Part shown: positions 26,101-35,835 of the stretch, piece by piece
Layout of the letters: each line of letters begins with the position of its first letter
Numbering within the stretch: position 1 is the stretch's first letter
Assembly (NCBI GenBank): GCA_030374805.1
Contig: JARGSG010000202.1
Location: 682,001 to 746,000, forward strand
Length of the DNA stretch: 64,000 nucleotides
DNA from: Gracilaria gracilis
Taxonomy: Eukaryota > Rhodophyta > Florideophyceae > Gracilariales > Gracilariaceae
Direction of reading: 5' to 3'
The notes under the pieces: generated by a model
The model's input: only the letters and a program-made list of their open reading frames with translations
Told to the model about the DNA's origin: nothing
Database searches by the model: none
Position numbers and translations under genes: made by a program

Positions 26101-27458
26101 ATCACCAAACCTTTGGTGAGAACTACATGGAAACGTATGCTCCAGTGGTTTCGTTTGGCATAGTACGTTTCTTCCTCTACTTGACTCTATGCTTGCAGAT
26201 GTATATTGCTCAGGTGGATGTGAAGACTGCATTCCTCAACGGCGATCTCGACGAGGATGTTTGGGTAATGTCACCACGCGGTGTTTCTGGAATTGGCTCA
26301 CGATGCTATAAGCTTCAAAAGGCAATGTACGGGCTAAAGCAAGCACATCTAGCCTGGCACACCAAGTTGACGGGCGATCTGCGAGCCATTGGATTTGAAG
26401 AGTTGCCGAGTGCTCATTGTGTGTTTCGGCGAGCCAGTAAACACAAAGGCTACGCGTACATCCTTGTGTATGTGGACGATCTGCTAATCTTTACTCCATC
26501 TGCAGGAGAACGGTCTGGGATTTTGGAGGAGCTTCGGAGCCTGTACGAGATCCGTGTTGAGAACAAAGTAACTCTCTACCTGGGTGTGGAACTCACTTGG
26601 AGCATAGACGACGATGGTCGTTTAACTGGGATGCAACTTGCACAGCCGTTGTATATTGAAAGAATGCTTCGACGCTTTGGTCTTGACAGGAGTAAACCAG
26701 CTCGCAGCCCTATGGTAGAATCTTTCTTCACAGGACTTGCGGCGGAGGAGGAAGACAAATCCCCTCAGGATGTGCAGCTATACCAGCAGATTATCGGGTC
26801 TCTGCTGTACTTGGCACTTCGCACACGCGTGGACATTCTCGCACCAGTACTCATTCTTGCACGTTATCAAAGCAACCCAACACCATACTGTCACAGGGCA
26901 GCGAAACGGGTTCTGCGCTACTTACAAGGAACTTGCAAACATGGGTTGAATTATCACGCTGGCTCCCTGGACATGGAAGCGTATGTCGATTCGGACTATG
27001 CCGGTGACAAGTCCGATCGGAAGTCCATGTCGGGATACATGATCAAGTTTGGGTCCGCCGTGGTATTCTTTGGTGCAAAGAAACAAGCTTCAGTTGCATT
27101 GTCTACTGCAGAGGCTGAGTACTACGCTTTGACCATGGCAGCGCAGGAGGTTGTGTGGATGAAGCGTCTACTATCTGAACTTGACTTGGACGTCGATGGT
27201 GCAGTTCCTCTACACTCGGACAACCAGGTTGCGATCGACTGGAGTGCAGGAGAAAGATGCCCATCGGGTCGCGCCAAGCACATCGATGTGAAGCTGCACT
27301 TTATTCGGGAACTGGTGAAAGAGTCTGTGATTGATGTCAAGTACATTCCAACTGAGTTGAATGATGCGGACATTCTCACGAAGCCCTTAGGTCCATTGAG
27401 TATTCAGGCCATCATGAAAAGGATTGGACTTGGTCAGGAACTCGAGGAGGAGTGTTGA
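23130..27458 (+). CDS. Copia family B gag-pol polyprotein
   Basis: One open frame of 1,442 codons. Parts in order are gag, a CCHC knuckle (CDFCDRDGHSQDRC, 23931-23972), aspartic protease with DSGA (24165-24176), gag-pre-integrase, integrase core, a long acidic linker, reverse transcriptase with YVDD (26469-26480) and RNase H from about 26985. The ATG at 23130 opens a normal gag start; the frame upstream of it has no ATG. The last codons run into the 3' LTR. It is clearly a different lineage from family A at protein level. It looks whole. Confidence 0.93.
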   Translation: MSDSEKETETNSGVKIPRFHGKRGEDYALWRHRLRAACRIKGVWNVVNTDAEQSVSTDTTGTEGQGSSAEAIRTLSKREKACGIIICALGDAPLRVVMDVDDDPARMLKMLDARYASNRTVSRIAVQTQLFRMSYNGQNMSEYVDQFTALFSQLDRMGKDAAIPESHKAPMLLASIDPQSSLKSTAVALRTKEISELTWDYVATTLIDEYNARHITSGRSRSRKKNKGKGSGRQSGTSASANHRDGNESDDAPTNRALAAGSTNGHQCDFCDRDGHSQDRCYMNPDNPDNHLPKIILDKLTLKSKDKPKTSSKSSGKSSKIEIAGMSMEKATVLPPTQRDMDTYADSGATSHYFHSASAFIPSTLHDVKERVIQLADKTCVSATQRGDVILPFENVNLRLSDALLVPSMEYNLVSVGCLADKQIESRFRSAEVRLIHDNGFHIGSGKRDKRSGLYTLPEPVAHFTHERALTSSQVDLDCALKASMTALTQLWHRRLAHMNPRDLQVVHKHADGVPSLAKMEEACRSCRLGKAHKLPFPGSFSRESSVGDKVHTDIIGPLTTSFPDRFKYASAFVDDHSRYVIIGFMKHRSQISEVYDGVAQKLKQLGGVAVKKLHSDGAKEYIALQDNPENAFEDTSFSPPYTPEHNAIAERINRTMEEAARAMLIQANLPECLWVFALKHVQFVRNRVPHSTTGSTPYSLMTGNRPTLKHTRVFGCAAFVLKMIEGTKFESRALEGVYLQTLEHGVFDVLVRDDDGLPRIMHSRHVTFDENSFPGAEYLEEFMEDECASDADYSSEPVPCSDSDGSYPDDPGDEVNVDDICDGTSGPDDESGPIAEEALPAPSNESSDDGVDNAEGDGSADESDHYPANDTAHEPTGDTDDSTEPPRYPQRTRRAPRRWYMAASATTSAVEVTTSDEPTLKEAMSATPIKQSLWRAAIEDELASLESKNTWKEDKSPSQQPLPTHIVLKVKRNADGSVERFKARVVAGGNHQTFGENYMETYAPVVSFGIVRFFLYLTLCLQMYIAQVDVKTAFLNGDLDEDVWVMSPRGVSGIGSRCYKLQKAMYGLKQAHLAWHTKLTGDLRAIGFEELPSAHCVFRRASKHKGYAYILVYVDDLLIFTPSAGERSGILEELRSLYEIRVENKVTLYLGVELTWSIDDDGRLTGMQLAQPLYIERMLRRFGLDRSKPARSPMVESFFTGLAAEEEDKSPQDVQLYQQIIGSLLYLALRTRVDILAPVLILARYQSNPTPYCHRAAKRVLRYLQGTCKHGLNYHAGSLDMEAYVDSDYAGDKSDRKSMSGYMIKFGSAVVFFGAKKQASVALSTAEAEYYALTMAAQEVVWMKRLLSELDLDVDGAVPLHSDNQVAIDWSAGERCPSGRAKHIDVKLHFIRELVKESVIDVKYIPTELNDADILTKPLGPLSIQAIMKRIGLGQELEEEC
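27438..27452 (+). promoter_or_regulatory. Polypurine tract of copia B
   Basis: A purine-rich stretch ending GAGGAGGAG lies directly against the 3' LTR. It overlaps the last codons of the polyprotein. Confidence 0.65.
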
Positions 27459-28180
27459 TGTATGGATGTGGTCGAGTGCCTGTCAGTCCCTCAAAGGTGC
27501 TCCAAGTACTTGGAATACAAAGTTGCAGGGGAGCATGGGCACTTTTGGGCACCCTCATGAGAAAAGCGCATATGCGTGTCTCCGCGAACCGAACGTGATA
27601 CTGCAATATGATTGGCTACTGCAAATGGCTACATGCAACGTGGTTTGCACAAGTGGAACGTGTTGTATGGAGCGAGAAGGGCAGATGGAACAAGTGGTAC
27701 GCTGTGATTGGCTGCAGCCTATAGGTGGTGGCCAGTTATGCGTTAGCGGAGTATCTGTTATTATAGGCCATTGTGAGGGGTTGTGCAATGTATGCGATTC
27801 TGGGCTACTATGAAGGGTTTTGGAGCGAATGTGTGATTCTGAGCTGCGCGAGGGTGTTGGCTGTGCCAGACCGAAATTGTCAATTTTTTAGAGCAAGATA
27901 TGGATCATGGAGTTGGCATTGGATTTGGCACGATTTGATTTAGTTGTTTGAATTCGTATTGTGTTTTGCGCGCGCTTTTACTGTCAAAGTGTACACTTTG
28001 ACAACGTGTGCAGTTATATCGCTGGATGCGACGGCGGCGGCGCGCGCTAGAGTATTTGTAGGTTGCGATCGCTGCCCGATCACTAAACTCGGGAAGAAGG
28101 TGGCCTACCCCCTTTGTTTGTCTTACTCATCTTCTTCACTACTTTCCCCTTTCCTTCTCTAACCTGCGTTCGTTGCGTCA
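27453..28180 (+). repeat. Family B 3' LTR
   Basis: 728 bp, about 99 percent identical by eye to the 5' LTR. It is followed by the target duplication CTGAG at 28181-28185. Confidence 0.93.
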
Positions 28181-28370
28181 CTGAGTGTCCCTGCTTAGTG
28201 TTTTAGGTTTTACTCCGAGTGGAAGTGAGCGGTAGTGCGACGACGTAGTGCTATATAAGTTGTGACAGAAGCACCTCCCAGTAAATCCGAGCCAGAGCTG
28301 GCGAACTTCCTTTGCATATCCCCACCTTCCCTTTGTATCAACCTTCCCTTCCCAGCTATAACCTCCATCA
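28181..28370 (+). repeat. Family A LTR, right part
   Basis: Continuation of the A LTR broken at 21709. It carries the TATA box near 28252 and ends at CTCCATCA. Copy 4's LTR also ends CTCCATCA, while the array LTRs end CTTCATCA. Confidence 0.88.
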
Positions 28371-29086
28371 TGGATGTGGTCGAGTGCCTGTCAGTTTCTC
28401 AAGAGTGCTCCAAGTACTTGAAATACAAAGTTGCAGGGGAGCATGGGCACTTTTGGGCACCCTCATGAGAAAAGCGCATATGCGTGTCTCCGCGAACCGA
28501 ACGTAATACTGCAATATGATTGGCTACTGCAAATGGCTACATGCAACGTGGTTTGCACAAGTGGAACGTGTTGTATGGAGCGAGAAGGGCAGATGGAACA
28601 AGTGGTACGCTGTGATTGGCTGCAGCCTATAGGTGGTGGCCAGTTATGCGTTAGCGGAGTATCTGTTATTATAGGCCATTGTGAGGGGTTGTGCAATGTA
28701 TGCGATTCTGGGCTACTATGAAGGGTTTTGGAGCGAATGTGTGATTCTGAGCTGCGCGAGGGTGTTGGCTGTGCCAGATCGAAATTGTCAATTTTTTAGA
28801 GCAAGATATGGATCATGGAGTTGGCATTGGATTTGGCATGATTTGATTTAGTCGTTTGAATTCGCATTGTGTTTTGCGCGCGCTTTTGCTGTCAAAGTGT
28901 ACACTTTCACAACGTGTGCAGTTATGTCGCTGGCTGCGACGGCGGCGGCGCGCGCTAGAGTATTTGTAGGTTGCGATCGCTGCCCGATCACTAAACTCGG
29001 GAAGAAGGTGGCCTACCCCCTTTGTTTGTCTCACTCATCTTCTTCACTACTTTCCCCTTTCCTTCTCTAACCTGCGTTCGTTGCGT
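28371..29086 (+). repeat. Older family B LTR fragment
   Basis: A B LTR that starts 10 bases inside the usual left end and abuts the end of the A LTR exactly. It runs to the GCGT near the normal right end and then meets LINE sequence. It differs from the young B LTRs at noticeably more sites, so it is an older copy. Confidence 0.85.
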
Positions 29087-29696
29087 AACGAATGCGCGGT
29101 ACAAACTCACACAGCTGCGCGTATCAAATCCATTCCGGTGCAGACCAGCACCGGCTAGGCTTCCCAATCGACGTTGAGCATTTTGTACCCGTTCCATGTG
29201 CTTGTCGGCTGTTACTCCACTAGTGTTTAGAGACACCCCCAGATATACTGCACTACGTACCACGCTCAGCTTATCACCAGCAAGTGTGAATATTGCAGAG
29301 TGATTTTGGTCTGCAGGCAGTTGCAGTACCATGGACTTGCCATTTGCAGTGTCCCACTGCATTATCATTTCTTTGCCCCAACTACTGCATATGTCTAGCA
29401 GTTGTTGCAGCCCGCTATCGGTCTTCGCCATCAGAATCACATCGTCGGCAAATGCACTTGCACCTCGATCCGACACATGATATGGCACCTCCTGCACTCG
29501 ATACAGCATGGAATCAATATACATGTTGAACAATGTACAGCTGAATGGGTCGCCTTGGGTAGCTCCAAGAGTCATTTGTACTTTCTCATCTTTCCAATTC
29601 TCTTTTATGAAAGCGTTGACTGGTTGCAGCAGCAAAGTAGTAATTCCCGCATGCTTCGGTTGTAACCCTCATGCGCACCCTTGCAGCAATAGTTTT
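29087..29696 (-). pseudogene. LINE reverse transcriptase fragment
   Basis: The minus-strand reading frame contains non-LTR reverse transcriptase signatures: QGDPFS..LFN.YID (palm block) and FADDVILMA (the catalytic Asp pair), then a thumb-like region. This is the central to C-terminal part of a LINE ORF2 product. The endonuclease and the N-terminal fingers are missing. One stop lies in frame near its upstream end, so the piece is dead. It is flanked by the old B LTR on the left and copia A copy 4 on the right. The ORF1 piece at 33541-34951 has the same orientation and probably belongs to the same element. Confidence 0.75.
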
Positions 29697-32600
29697 CGTA
29701 AGTGCAAACTAAAACAGGTAGTGCACGTGCCATCCTTACGGTACCACCTGCTTTCAGTGTCGGCAATCTGTGATCTAGGATGCAAGGTAGTGTTTGAAAG
29801 ACAAAAGGTATGTGTTTACAAAGGGTCAAAAGTGGTTGCCTCCGGGTGCCGTTTCAAAGGCCTGTACCACCTTCGCACTGCAGCCGAACAGCGTACAGAT
29901 GTGGACAGCGCCCTTGTGTCAGATCTGTCTCTTTGGCATGCTTCAATGGCTCATGTGAATGTGGAAGCCATTAAGCAGATGGCCCGCAATGAGGTTGTAT
30001 CAGGGCTGAATGTGGATTTGGCACAGAAGCTGGATGTTTGTGGCTCGTGTGTAGTAGGAAAGGCAACCCGTGCTCCGACTCCCAAGCAAAGGGGGAACGA
30101 GCAGAACACGTACTGGACCTTGTCCACTCGGACGTTTCAGGTCCAGTAAGTGTGAAATCCTTGGGAGGCTCGCACTACTTTGTCCCATTCATCGACGACC
30201 ACAGCAGGTATTGCTTCTTGTACATGCTCAAAACCAAAGATGAGGTGTTCCAAATGTTCATGAGGTGGCTCAAGTTTGTGGAAAACCAGAGTGGACGAAA
30301 GTTGAAAACCATCACCGCACGTGAGAGTGTGCTACGTGCATTGCGCACTGACAACGGTGGTGAGTATCTGTCCAATCGTTTCCGCAAAGAACTTGAGCGC
30401 CAAGGTATTGAACATCAGCGAACAGTGCCGTACAATCCACAGCAGAATGGGCTTGCCGAAAGGTTCAACCGAACACTTATGGACTTGGTCAGATCGATGT
30501 TAAACCACAAACAACTGCCAAAGAAATTTTGGGCTGAAGCCTTGAACGTAGCAGTGTATGTACGCAACAGAGTGACCTGCAAAGCCCTTCCTAGTAACTC
30601 GACTCCATTCGAGCTGTGGCATGGTCAGAAGCCTGATGTGAGCAATCTGCGTGTGTTTGGGAGCCGATGCTGGTACAAAGTTGTGGATCACACGCTGAAG
30701 AAGCTGGAGGACAGAGCAAAGGAATCCATCTTCATTGGGTACACTTCTGGGTCCCACGGGTACAAGTTGTGGGATGGTAAGAAGAGAAAGGTGATTGTGT
30801 CAAGAGATGTGGGGTTTGACGAGTCTTCGGGCTTAGAAGACCATGAGAACTGTGAGGAAGAGGACTATGCTGACATGGAGTTGAGTGACATGTCTAGTCC
30901 GGATAACACCTCCAACTCTGACACATCCAGTCACCCCAGTGAAGATGATCCTTCCGCACCTGTGCCTGATGTCTATGATGCGTCTGAGAGTACCAGTGAT
31001 GGTTCCACACCAGTTCCACATGTTGAGCCTGAAGGGCAAGAGACACAGCCTGTTCGTAGATCCACACGTGAGAGTAAGAAGCCTACGCGTTGGTGGGGTG
31101 GAACTGCTCTTCTGACAGCCAGTGATGACACTCCTTCTTCTTATAGTGAAGCTGTGTCACGTCCTGATTCCGAAGCATGGAAGAAGGCGATGAAGAGCGA
31201 GTACCAGTCACTGATAGAGCATGACACATGGTGTCTAGTGCCTAGGCCAGCAGGCAGCAACGTGATTTCGTCCAAGTGGGTGTACGTTCAGAAGTATGAA
31301 GCTGCACCATCTGGTGAACCAACTGTGAAGTACAAGGCTCGTATGGTTGCTAGAGGATTCCTGCAGATCGAAGGTGTGGACTTCTAATAGACTTCTGCCC
31401 CAGTGGTGAAGTTCACTTCGATCAGGATGATTCTGTCGTTTGCAGCTGTGCGAGACTTTCATTTGCACCAGATGGATGTGAAGACTGCGTTTCTGAACGG
31501 CGACCTCGAGGAGACAGTGTATATGGAGCAGCCAAAAGGGTTCATACAGCAAGGGAACGAAGACTTGGTGTGTCGTTTAAGGAAAGCCATCTATGGGCTT
31601 AGACAGGCACCAAGGCAGTGGCATGCAAAGATAGACACGTTCCTTGTTGATGAGATGCAGTTGAAGCCGAATGACGCAGATGAGTGTGTACACACCGGGA
31701 TAATACTTGTATTTGTGGTTATCATTGCTCTATACGTGGATGAACTGCTGATAGCAAGTCCGAGCATGGAGACCATGAATCGCGTAAAGGCAGAGCTGTC
31801 GACACGGTTCCGCATGAAAGACCTCAAGGAAGCTCGTATGGTTCTCGGATTCGAGATCCACCGTGATCGAGCTAAGCGACAGCTGTACCTGACTCAGTCT
31901 GCGCACACGCAAAAGGTCTTGGAACGTTTCGGCATGCATCAGTCTAAGCCAGTTGACACTCTGATGGAATCCGGTGTGGACTTGTCTGTTGTTGAGGAGG
32001 TACTCACGTATGTTCCGTATCGTCAGGCGATTGGCAGTCTCATGTATTTGTCTGTGGGAACTCGTCCAGATATTTCATACGCAGTGTCCAAACTTGCAAA
32101 GTATGTGGAGAAACCTGGAGAGACTCACTGGAAGGCAGTCAAACGTGTGCTTCGCTATCTCAACGGTACTTGCTTCTTTGGACTCACCTACGGCTCTACC
32201 ACTGATCTGGAACTGCACGGCTATGTGGACTCTGACTGGGCAGGCGATGTTGCCAACCGCAAGTCTACCAGTGGATATGTGTTCATAATGAGCGGTGGTC
32301 CAGTGTCCTGGAGTTCACGTCAGCAGGAAGTGGTGGCGCTCTCAAGTGCTGAAGCTGAGTATGTGAGTCTCTGCTCTGGTACAAAGGAAGCAATCTGGCT
32401 AAGGCGACTTCGGAACGGCATTGCTATTGTGATTGGAGTTGAGGTGGACGGGTCTGTCAAAGTCTTGGTTGAACCGACGCCTGTGTATGTTGACAACCAG
32501 GGCTCCATCGACCTGGCTCGAAATGGAGTTGTGAACAAGCGAGCGAAGCACATCGACATTCGGTTCCACTTCACTAGAGAGGCTCTGCGTGACAAGTCCA

Positions 32601-32719
32601 TCGTGCTGTTCTACTGTCCAACTGATTCCATGGTTGCTGATACGCTAAACAAGCCTCTTGCCCGAGTGAAGCTCGAGAAGTTCCGCAAGGAGTGTGGCGT
32701 GCAGCACCGAGAGCTTTGA
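29697..32719 (+). pseudogene. Copia family A pol region, copy 4 (fossil)
   Basis: Gag-pre-integrase, integrase, linker, reverse transcriptase and RNase H parts of the family A polyprotein are recognisable. The gag and protease parts are not present here. The region looks broken, with about two breaks. Confidence 0.85.
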
Positions 32720-32739
32720 AGTCAGTGACAGAGGGGGTG

Positions 32740-33540
32740 TGTTGGATGTTGACCTAGTGCTGTCACTGAAACCAAAACTGCAGGGGAGCATGGTCTGTTT
32801 TGGAGGGTGCTGCTGGAAAAGCGCATATACGCGTTTGTGCAAACTCAACGTGAAACTGGCTTCTGATTTGCTACTGCAAATGTGCACATGCAACGTAGTG
32901 TGTACAAGTGTTATGGCACTACTGGGCTGTTCTGAGCTACACGTGTGTAGCTAGCACAGATGGGTATGCTGGACAGTGTGCACAGTTATGTACGTGGACA
33001 TGTTGAAGACATTGATGCAACTTGGTGCGCTATGGTGATGAGTCAGGTACAGTCATGGGGATTACACGAACACTGTGGTAACATGTTGTGGGAACTTATG
33101 GCATTGAGTGAATTTGTGGTTACGTGGTACTTGGTGAGCTGGAGCATACACATATTGGTGTGGTGTATGGATTACAGTGTATTGGCACGATGTGAATTTG
33201 TGCATGGTCATCGTTATGTGTAGGCACGTAACTTGTTGAGTAGGCACGTAACTTGTTGTGCACTGTTGTGCACTGTTGTGCCTTGTTAGTTGTAAGCTGT
33301 CATGAATTGTGGCAGTGTTACTATGTTATGTTAGATGATGATTGGTAGTATTGAGTGTCCCCGCTTGGTGGCTTAGGTTTTACTCCGCGTGGAAGTGAGC
33401 GGTAGTGCGACGACGTAGTGCTATATAAGTTGTGACAGAAGCACCTCCAACTAAATCCGACCCAGAGCTGGCGAACTTCCTTTGCATATCCCCACCTTCC
33501 CTTTGTATCAACCTTCCCTTCCCAGCTATAACCTCCATCA
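32740..33540 (+). repeat. Family A LTR of copy 4
   Basis: An 801-bp LTR with TGTTGGATG...CTCCATCA ends. It is shorter than the array LTRs, partly because it has fewer TGCACTGTTG repeats. A polypurine tract precedes it. LINE ORF1 sequence begins directly after it. Confidence 0.88.
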
Positions 33541-34951
33541 TCGATCGCCGCTACAATTGATTGGGAAGCCTCTGCGAACCTAATACGTGTATGCAATGGT
33601 GCTAGGCGGTCGATCGGGTGGGCAGTTTTCGTACGAGTCCCCTTAAGTACCATCGGACTTGCATTGGAAGAATCACGGCCGACTTTCCCAGGCTGTTGTG
33701 GAGCCGGGTTCACTTTTTGGTTCGGTGTAGTTGGCTGCTCATTGTGCATCAACTCCTGGGTTACCTTCACTTGGGACGTATACCAATGCTTGGCCCACGC
33801 TGACGTTGTGCGAGTTGCTGCAATCTGCAGGCGATATAGCGCCTGCTCCAGGTTCTTCTGTCGTCGTTCGGCCTTACTTATCCTCTTTCGCGATGACATG
33901 GCATTCGAGGTGGCGGCGAAGTTAGGCATGTGCGTGTACCCGGCTGCACGCATTCCTGCAACCGGTTTGTGAGCAACGTCAGACGCAGTCACGATTTCCA
34001 ATATCGAACGTCCTATGAAGGACAGAGCGATGAGGCAACGGCTTGGAGACCACTGCGAAGGTGTTCCATGAGAGGGCGGTAGGGGCCGCGCGGTATGCCA
34101 AGGAAGTACTGCGCTTCCATTTTCGGGGGCCGAGATTGAGATGTCGGCAGTGGAGCATATCCTCCAGACTTGAGGTTTTGAGCCATCTTAGCCATTCGAG
34201 TTAGAAACTCAGGTGGTAATTTGTCCAGTGACCGAGGCTGGCCCTCTCTTGCAATCTGCGCCCAAGTCTTTATATCAGTATTTGTTCCAGTCCTTGCTTT
34301 AGAGACAGGGTTTCTCTGTGGTTGGGCTCGTCCAGTGTTGGGCGGAGCCGGGTTAAGTGGCTGTCTGTTAACGGCCGTCTCCAGAGGCCGTGCTTCAAAT
34401 TCTGGAGCGCGTTGCTTTTGCTTCTGTTGTAGTACCGTGGCATCGTTGCGAGAGGATTGGAGCTGCTGGGTGAGCCGAGCAACTTGGTTCTCTAGTGTCT
34501 GGAATCTCCTCAGGATCGGCTCCCATTGTTGTTTTGGTATCTGTACGACTGCAACAGGTGCGCTAAAGGGCGTGCTGGTGTGGCTGTTGGGGTGCCTGGC
34601 AACCGGTAATGGCGTAGGGCTGCTCTGCGCCAGAAATGGGCGAATTATTTCATGAAACCGCAAACCACCAAAAGAGCGATGGCAGCCTTTGACGGAACAG
34701 CGCACAGTGGGTCCAATCTTAGAGTTACCATTTAGAGTGAATGAATTCTTAAAATGGCAGTTTGGGCATTTGATGAGCGTTCGACAAACTCCAAACGTGG
34801 CCCTCGCCTCGTCCGGGGTGCACACAGGCTGAGGGCCGTTGCGGTCTGGGATCGGCGATACTTTCTTCCGAATGGTCTTTGATAGACCTGGTGTCCAAGA
34901 TTCGGATTCAGGTTCGCTATTTCCATCAAGTGGGAAGCGAATGCCTTCCAT
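33541..34951 (-). pseudogene. LINE ORF1 (nucleic-acid-binding protein), broken
   Basis: Minus-strand frame starting at the ATG at 34951. The N-terminal part has a Cys-rich zinc-ribbon-like motif (CPNC...RC...GC), then a Pro/Gln-rich linker with a predicted coiled coil. A C-terminal segment reads LSFIGRSILEI followed by a DF/NF-type end, resembling the conserved C-terminus of ORF1 proteins in fungal and protist LINEs. A frameshift near 34040 separates the first 300 or so codons from this conserved segment. The frame then runs into the copia A LTR at 33540. The family assignment rests on these motifs and on the reverse transcriptase piece in the same orientation at 29.1-29.7 kb. Confidence 0.6.
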
Positions 34952-35272
34952 GGTCTCCCCAGGGTCATCCCTTTAAAATGCGTGTTGCACAGATGCAATA
35001 ATCGCTTACTGCGTTTCAAAAAGGATCAAAGGCGCATTTGGGTCTTCTTTCTATCCAAACCGTCAATTCTAGGACTATTTGGTGGTGCAGGTGACTGTGG
35101 GTGCGGTAAATCATGAAAGGCAGGCAATTGAAACATGCGAGGTGAGCGGGGCAAAGGCTTTGGTTGCACGAGGTGGGGATGTCGGCGCCATAGGGAATGG
35201 TTGGAGGCTTGGAGAACTCTCTTTAGATGCTTCTTCAGTTACGAGAGGTAGCGGAGAAGTAGTTGCAGATTA
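34952..35272. other. Likely LINE 5' end and unassigned sequence
   Basis: The first 70-100 bases could be the LINE 5' untranslated region. I see no convincing gene, terminal repeat or target duplication in the rest. Confidence 0.3.
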
Positions 35273-35460
35273 CTACGAAACAGTGACTTGATCGGCATCA
35301 GGACAGAATGCATCAGCTTCTCCTTTGAAGCAACTTGCTATAGTAGCAAGGTCATGTAATTGCAAGAACGCGAGCAACTCTTTGACAGAAATCAGAAGAC
35401 ATCTGTAGTTCAATTGGCGACCTGGTGCGAGCCTTTGGCGCGCTGTTGCTGTGTGTGCGC

Positions 35461-35835
35461 CTAAATGAGTGAAAGAAGGTAACACAGCGTTTTGCCCGAG
35501 CTGGTCGGCGCCACGGCCAGCAAGCCGTGGCTGTGAAAGAAGGGAACTACGCGTTGTTGAACAGAGGTTGGTGAAGTTTTCTCCAGCTTGACAAGTGCTG
35601 CTTGAAGCTTTTCGTGTGAAACCAGTTTGTGGAACGATGCAGATAATTTGGGTGAAGCGTAATCATTCGTGGAGCGCTTTTTGTTGAAGAAGTCCGAGTG
35701 TGGGGACTTGGAAGTTGTCGTAGAAGAACGTGGCGTGCGGGAGGCTCGGTTGGCTGAGAGAACATTGCAACCGCGAAGCACCGCGCGTAGGGGATCGTGT
35801 TGCATCGCTTGTAAGGCTTGCCCCGGCTTGGGCAC
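35461..35835 (-). pseudogene. DEAD-box RNA helicase-like N-terminal fragment
   Basis: The minus-strand frame ends with an upstream aromatic FHKL, then SPTSVQQRVVP (Q-motif-like, with the invariant Gln), then APTSSGKTLCYLL (motif I, Walker A of the form A.T.SGKT). These are the first conserved blocks of DEAD-box helicases in the right order and spacing, about 35 residues apart. The frame stops a few codons after motif I. The next stretch (to about 35273, another frame) could hold a degraded motif Ia region (LLISVKELLAFLQ). DEAD itself is not found. It is most likely a truncated pseudogene; an exon of a spliced gene is possible but I find no clear donor site. Confidence 0.5.

Larger units (their letters stand above)
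21705..28185 (+). mobile_element. Copia family B, whole-looking element nested in an A LTR
   Basis: A complete Ty1/copia element: 5-bp target duplication CTGAG (21705-21709 and 28181-28185), 5' LTR (21710-22437), primer site (22438-22451), leader, one long open reading frame (23130-27458), purine tract (27438-27452) and 3' LTR (27453-28180). Both LTRs are 728 bp and differ at about six sites by eye, roughly 0.8 percent, so the insertion is young. The element looks whole. Confidence 0.95.
29697..33540 (+). mobile_element. Copia family A, copy 4 (partial, more diverged)
   Basis: A partial A element. Internal sequence equivalent to copy 1 from about 1528 onward runs to 32739, followed by an LTR (32740-33540). 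It differs from the array copies at many scattered sites, so it is older than they are. It lies within a minus-strand LINE. About two breaks are visible besides its partial extent. Confidence 0.9.

Noticed and set aside
34221-34655. A 144-codon plus-strand frame across the LINE ORF1
   Set aside because: Shadow of the minus-strand ORF1, with no family features.
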